From: Methylophilaceae bacterium UBA5127 | GTDB taxonomy: Bacteria; Pseudomonadota; Gammaproteobacteria; Burkholderiales; Methylophilaceae | Length of the DNA stretch: 7,874 bases | Direction of reading: 5' to 3' | Assembly (NCBI GenBank): GCA_002414145.1 | Contig: DHYP01000032.1 | Span: forward strand, 8,186 to 16,059 | Part shown: positions 6,680 through 7,874 of the stretch, piece by piece | Layout: the number at the start of each line of letters is the position of its first letter | Position numbering within the stretch: position 1 is the stretch's first letter | Made by a program: the position numbers and the translations under genes | Notes under the pieces: generated by a model | Databases searched by the model: none | What the model saw: the letters and a program-made list of their open reading frames with translations, nothing else | Told to the model about the DNA's origin: nothing

Positions 6680-6879
6680 GGGCGGTACTCAGGTGCAGGC
6701 TCTATCGCATCATCTAGCGCAAACGCCATCACAAGCTCGGCATGGCTGGCGATGAGCTTAAATTGCTGATGCACATTGATCATATCTTCTTTTATCAGGT
6801 GCAGCGACAACAAATGTGCGGCATTTTCAACTTGTGGCAAGCTAATAACAGAAGAATCTAAAAACAAGGAATGACTCAA
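6676..6879 (-). CDS. atzG: AtzG/HpxX-like small subunit (DUF4089, GatC-like)
   Basis: A 67-aa GatC-like protein, expected to clamp onto the AtzE amidase as AtzG does in the AtzE-AtzG heterotetramer. The C-terminal end, LDDAIEPAPEYRP, is the family signature; the N-terminal half is helical, as in GatC. The start is TTG at 6879. A good ribosome site (AAAGGAG, 6885-6891) lies five bases upstream, and no ATG is available near the N-terminus. A weak start codon may tune expression. The gene ends inside the amidase start codon (ATGA). It is the first gene after the sigma-54 promoter at 6939-6954 and would be missed by callers that ignore short TTG-started genes. Confidence 0.85.
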   Translation of the reverse strand: MSHSLFLDSSVISLPQVENAAHLLSLHLIKEDMINVHQQFKLIASHAELVMAFALDDAIEPAPEYRP

Positions 6880-6908
6880 AATAACTCCTTTAAAGACAAT
6901 CTAAAAGA

Positions 6909-6926
6909 ATGCAATATTGCATACAT
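6909..6926 (+). promoter_or_regulatory. Putative GntR operator with overlapping palindrome, atzG copy
   Basis: TTGCATACAT at 6917-6926 is one of four copies of TTGYATACAY in the window. It overlaps a perfect 14-bp palindrome, ATGCAATATTGCAT, at 6909-6922. Together they lie just downstream of the predicted sigma-54 start (about 6928), a position suited to repression by blocking. The composite may hold two overlapping dimer sites. Confidence 0.55.
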
Positions 6927-6938
6927 TGAATCTCAGTT

Positions 6939-6954
6939 AGCAAGTGCCATACCA
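6939..6954 (-). promoter_or_regulatory. Sigma-54 promoter of the atzG-atzE-hpxZ operon
   Basis: Reads TGGTATGGCACTTGCT on the minus strand. It fits TGGYAYR-N4-TTGCW completely, with ten bases between GG and GC. The predicted start near 6928 gives a leader of about 49 nt to the TTG start, almost the same as at the cysteine hydrolase gene. No clear NtrC-type box was seen in the 200 bp upstream, which run into the end of gntR. Confidence 0.75.
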
Positions 6955-6986
6955 AGCATGATATCAATCAGCATCATTTAAATTTA

Positions 6987-7703
6987 TTATGATTTTTTTG
7001 AGTAACTCACCGCAAAAGACTTTTGGCGAGCTAAGGCGGTTAGTGTCAGTGTTTTAGCAAACTCTCTGCTTCGCATAATATGGCGTTTCATCATGTTTTT
7101 TGCCTTCGCGGTATCACGATTCAAAATATGCTCCAATATTTCCGAATGCTCTTGATAAGTGCGAACGCTTCGATTATCTGTATTTAAGTCCAGACGCCGA
7201 ATAATACGAATACGATTATTAATATTGACTAATACCTCTGCAATGACTGGCTTGCCGCTCGCTTGCGCCAAGCCCACATGAAAAGCTTCATCTTTCTCTC
7301 CCAAGTCGATCCCTTCAGCCAAGTCTATATCGTGCATTTCTGGCTGCCACATCGCTATAAACTGCTCAATCTGCTTATCTGTCATATTATTAACAGCGTA
7401 TTCTATAACCAGCTGTTCAACAGCAATACGCACATCATAATACTCAGCCAACTCTGCAACATCCAGCGCTCGAATAAAACACCCTTGTTTTGGGCGCACC
7501 GTTAAAAAACCCTCTATCTCAAGCCGCTGTAAAGCTTGTCTGATGGGAGTGCGACTAATCGAAAATAAATCCGCAAGCTCATGCTCAGTGACCCGAGAGC
7601 CAGGATACAACTCAAAGGAGGTAATCATCTGCTTAAGGCGTGCATAGACCTCATTTGCATTTAATCGCTTACCCTTTTTGGTGGATTCGTCAGTAGTAGA
7701 CAT
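6987..7703 (-). CDS. GntR-family transcriptional regulator, FCD (FadR-type) subgroup
   Basis: DNA-binding repressor of 238 aa, standard size. The winged helix-turn-helix is at residues 17-80 (VYARLKQMI, then ELADLFSISRTPIRQALQRLEIEGFL and VRPKQGCFIR). The C-terminal FCD effector domain runs from about 85 to 225, with likely metal ligands D138, H142, H186 and H208 (DEAFH, YQEHSEI, MKRHIM). Such proteins usually sense a small carboxylate, and a pathway intermediate such as allophanate or a ureido acid would fit. No strong ribosome site precedes ATG 7703. The motif TTGTATACAC overlaps its own -35 region, suggesting autoregulation. Three similar motifs lie at the atzG, cysteine hydrolase and porin promoters, so it is the probable local regulator of all of them. 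No terminator separates it from the atzG promoter. Confidence 0.9.
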   Translation of the reverse strand: MSTTDESTKKGKRLNANEVYARLKQMITSFELYPGSRVTEHELADLFSISRTPIRQALQRLEIEGFLTVRPKQGCFIRALDVAELAEYYDVRIAVEQLVIEYAVNNMTDKQIEQFIAMWQPEMHDIDLAEGIDLGEKDEAFHVGLAQASGKPVIAEVLVNINNRIRIIRRLDLNTDNRSVRTYQEHSEILEHILNRDTAKAKNMMKRHIMRSREFAKTLTLTALARQKSFAVSYSKKS

Positions 7704-7737
7704 ACAGTTTTCAAAAATATTAAGCCTCTAAGACCTA

Positions 7738-7766
7738 ATCATACGAGAACAACTTTGTATACACAA
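7738..7766 (-). promoter_or_regulatory. Probable sigma-70 promoter of gntR
   Basis: On the minus strand TTGTGT (7766-7761) and TATGAT (7743-7738) are separated by 17 bases. The -10 is good (5 of 6) and the -35 is moderate (TTG only). The predicted start near 7731 gives a leader of about 28 nt. The putative GntR operator covers the -35 element. Confidence 0.5.
7755..7764 (+). promoter_or_regulatory. Putative GntR operator, autoregulatory copy
   Basis: Reads TTGTATACAC with a perfect TGTATACA core, about 53 bp upstream of the gntR ATG and overlapping its -35 region. Palindromes of the TTGTATACAA kind are common binding sites of FCD-type GntR regulators. Confidence 0.6.
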
Positions 7767-7779
7767 CTCTAGAAATAGA

Positions 7780-7809
7780 CAAGGGGTCACGTTTTCACGT
7801 AACCCCTTG
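7780..7809 (-). terminator. Hairpin downstream of tRNA-Lys, probable terminator
   Basis: Arms CAAGGGGT (7780-7787) and ACCCCTTG (7802-7809) pair over 8 bp. After one mismatch a further 3 bp (ACG/CGT) pair around a 6-nt loop. It lies 6 nt after the tRNA 3' end. The following minus-strand bases (TCTATTTCT) are only moderately T-rich, so termination may be incomplete. Confidence 0.6.
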
Positions 7810-7815
7810 ATTTAT

Positions 7816-7874
7816 TGGTAGGGTGTGCGGGGATCGAACCCACGACAAACGGATTAAAAGTCCGCTGCTCTACC
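7816..7874 (-). tRNA. tRNA-Lys (anticodon TTT), partial at the right edge
   Basis: The last 59 nt of a tRNA with encoded CCA (7816-7818). The anticodon loop is CTTTTAA with anticodon TTT at 7856-7858, closed by a GCGGA/TCCGT stem. The T arm carries GGTTCGATCC, and the D-arm remnant GGTAGAGCAG is present. The 5' acceptor strand is outside the window. It is a housekeeping gene that marks the upstream border of the cluster. Confidence 0.93.

Noticed and set aside
7816..7874. tRNA-Lys as the attachment site of an integrated genomic island
   Set aside because: No integrase gene is present and no repeat of the tRNA 3' end was seen elsewhere in the window.

Overview
The window looks like a chromosomal segment of a Gram-negative betaproteobacterium, most likely a methylotroph of the Methylophilaceae type. 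This is inferred from an outer-membrane porin gene directly followed by a urea/short-chain-amide ABC-transporter binding protein, the arrangement known as fmdC-fmdD in Methylophilus methylotrophus. The species cannot be fixed from the sequence alone. Nearly everything is on the minus strand. The exception is one small lipoprotein gene.

Read in the direction of transcription (right to left), the layout is as follows. The 3' part of a tRNA-Lys(TTT) is cut by the right edge and followed by a hairpin. Next comes a GntR/FCD-family repressor gene. A three-gene block encodes an AtzG/HpxX-like small subunit, an AtzE/HpxY-like amidase and an AtzH/HpxZ-like protein; the first two overlap by 4 nt and the third starts 7 nt after the second. 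After a 242-nt regulatory gap come a BiuH/TrtA-like cysteine hydrolase and an NCS2 (xanthine/uracil-type) permease, ending at a strong hairpin with a T-tract. A plus-strand lipoprotein gene converges on this terminator. Divergent from the lipoprotein gene is the porin gene, followed by urtA (fmdD-like), which is cut by the left edge.

The genes read as one nitrogen-scavenging system for urea-like compounds. The porin and UrtA bring small amides or urea in, the NCS2 permease carries a ring or ureide substrate across the inner membrane, and the hydrolases release ammonia. The known pathway that best fits a BiuH-family hydrolase beside AtzG-AtzE-AtzH is triuret or biuret degradation: triuret to carboxybiuret to 1,3-dicarboxyurea to allophanate. 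Oxalurate or a related ureide is the main alternative. No cyanuric acid hydrolase, allophanate hydrolase or urease is present in the window.

The regulation is the most striking part. Both enzyme transcripts carry textbook sigma-54 promoters (GG-N10-GC with full YRYR and TTGCW context), which implies nitrogen control. A 10-bp motif, TTGYATACAY, occurs once in each of four intergenic promoter regions: gntR, atzG, biuH-like and porin. By eye it does not occur in the coding regions. This looks like the operator of the local GntR protein and would join the transporter genes and the enzyme genes into one regulon under dual nitrogen and substrate control.
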